Origin: Pseudolysobacter sp. | GTDB lineage: Bacteria > Pseudomonadota > Gammaproteobacteria > Xanthomonadales > Rhodanobacteraceae | Assembly: GCA_025351985.1 (NCBI GenBank) | Contig: JANXUW010000387.1 | Coordinates: forward strand, 1-6,373 | DNA: 6,373 nt | Direction: 5' to 3' | Shown: positions 6,016 through 6,373 of the stretch, in pieces | Layout of the letters: each line of letters begins with the position of its first letter | How positions within the stretch are numbered: position 1 is the stretch's first letter | Made by a program: the position numbers and the translations under genes | The notes under the pieces: generated by a model | What the model saw: the letters and a program-made list of their open reading frames with translations, nothing else | The model's database searches: none | What the model was told of the DNA's origin: nothing

Positions 6016-6373
6016 TCAGTGCGATGACAGCGCGGCTCGGGCCTCAGGCAAGACCAGCGCGGCCCATTGTGCATACATCGCGGCGGACGGATGCAGACCA
6101 TCCTCGGTCAGCATCTCGCTTCGTGCGCCGCCCGCACGCGCGACCTCGGCGATGTCCACATAGCGCACTTGTAGCTTTGTGGAAACGTTGCGATTGATCG
6201 CGTTGTAGGAGTCAAGCTCGCGTGCAATCTGTCGTGTATCGCGCCCGCTTTTTTGGCCGAACGCCGTCACGCCCCAGTCGGGAATCGAGACGACGATGAC
6301 GTGTTGCGCGTGACCGCCGGCCAGATCAATCGCGCGCTGCAGCAGTGTCGAAAATTCGGCGCGATAATTTTCC
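6016..6373 (-). CDS. SGNH/GDSL-type hydrolase, C-terminal part (5' end beyond the window)
   Basis: The frame is open from the right edge (first complete codon at 6372) to TGA at 6018-6016, giving 119 visible residues. The GTG at 6270 is internal, because coding continues upstream with ENYRAEFSTLLQRAIDL and VIVVSIPDWGVTAFG. The final block EDGLHPSAAMYAQWA contains the Asp-x-x-His (complement of 6091-6102) that supplies the catalytic Asp and His of SGNH esterases. The nucleophile block (GDS) and the oxyanion-hole Gly and Asn blocks must lie outside the window. The IPDWGVTAFG segment is, from memory, typical of a subgroup annotated only as SGNH/GDSL hydrolase family protein. Such enzymes are esterases or lipases of varied substrates, and nothing here tells which. 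The 69-base gap to the phosphoesterase gene downstream contains no clear terminator. Confidence 0.82.
   Translation of the reverse strand, partial: ENYRAEFSTLLQRAIDLAGGHAQHVIVVSIPDWGVTAFGQKSGRDTRQIARELDSYNAINRNVSTKLQVRYVDIAEVARAGGARSEMLTEDGLHPSAAMYAQWAALVLPEARAALSSH

Overview
The window looks like a chromosomal segment of a GC-rich Gram-negative bacterium, most likely a gammaproteobacterium of the Xanthomonadales/Rhodanobacteraceae type. This is an inference from the OmpA-family envelope protein, the LpxH-like phosphoesterase, the SGNH hydrolase subtype and the base composition. No rRNA or other strong phylogenetic marker is present. Four of the five genes belong to recognisable families with intact motifs, and the fifth is cut by the window edge but still recognisable.

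Layout: (1) Positions 1-2258, plus strand: the 3' part of a large outer-membrane/periplasmic protein. It has the end of a beta-barrel-like region, an OmpA C-terminal peptidoglycan-binding domain, a proline-rich linker and four tandem Ig/cadherin-like modules. A hairpin that may be a terminator follows. (2) Positions 2377-4964, plus strand: a two-gene type II restriction-modification cassette. An N6-adenine DNA methyltransferase (601 codons) overlaps a restriction endonuclease of the XhoI/PaeR7I family (261 codons) by a start/stop overlap. (3) Positions 4965-5058: a short convergent intergenic region with a weak plus-strand terminator candidate. (4) Positions 5059-5946, minus strand: a calcineurin-like metallophosphoesterase related to UDP-2,3-diacylglucosamine diphosphatase (LpxH). 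(5) Positions 6016-6373, minus strand: the C-terminal part of an SGNH/GDSL hydrolase, whose beginning lies beyond the right edge.

The functional centre is the restriction-modification pair. The endonuclease resembles PaeR7I and XhoI around its PD-(D/E)XK core, so the predicted target is CTCGAG, with the upstream gene protecting it by adenine methylation. The cassette is visibly less GC-rich than the genes on both sides (sampled 60-base lines of 43-48% against 68-72%), which suggests lateral acquisition between an envelope-protein gene and housekeeping-type genes. I found no CTCGAG site in the window by eye. A 7-bp perfect inverted repeat sits just upstream of the first methyltransferase ATG, where a ribosome binding site would be expected, and is a candidate control element. 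There is no separate controller (C) gene in the cassette.

The other points of interest are in the OmpA-type protein. It carries a stack of Ig-like domains C-terminal to the peptidoglycan-binding domain, and the aspartate that usually contacts diaminopimelate is replaced by cysteine. I see no sign of a wholly new multi-gene system. The window is best read as a laterally acquired XhoI-type restriction-modification cassette in an otherwise ordinary envelope/housekeeping neighbourhood.
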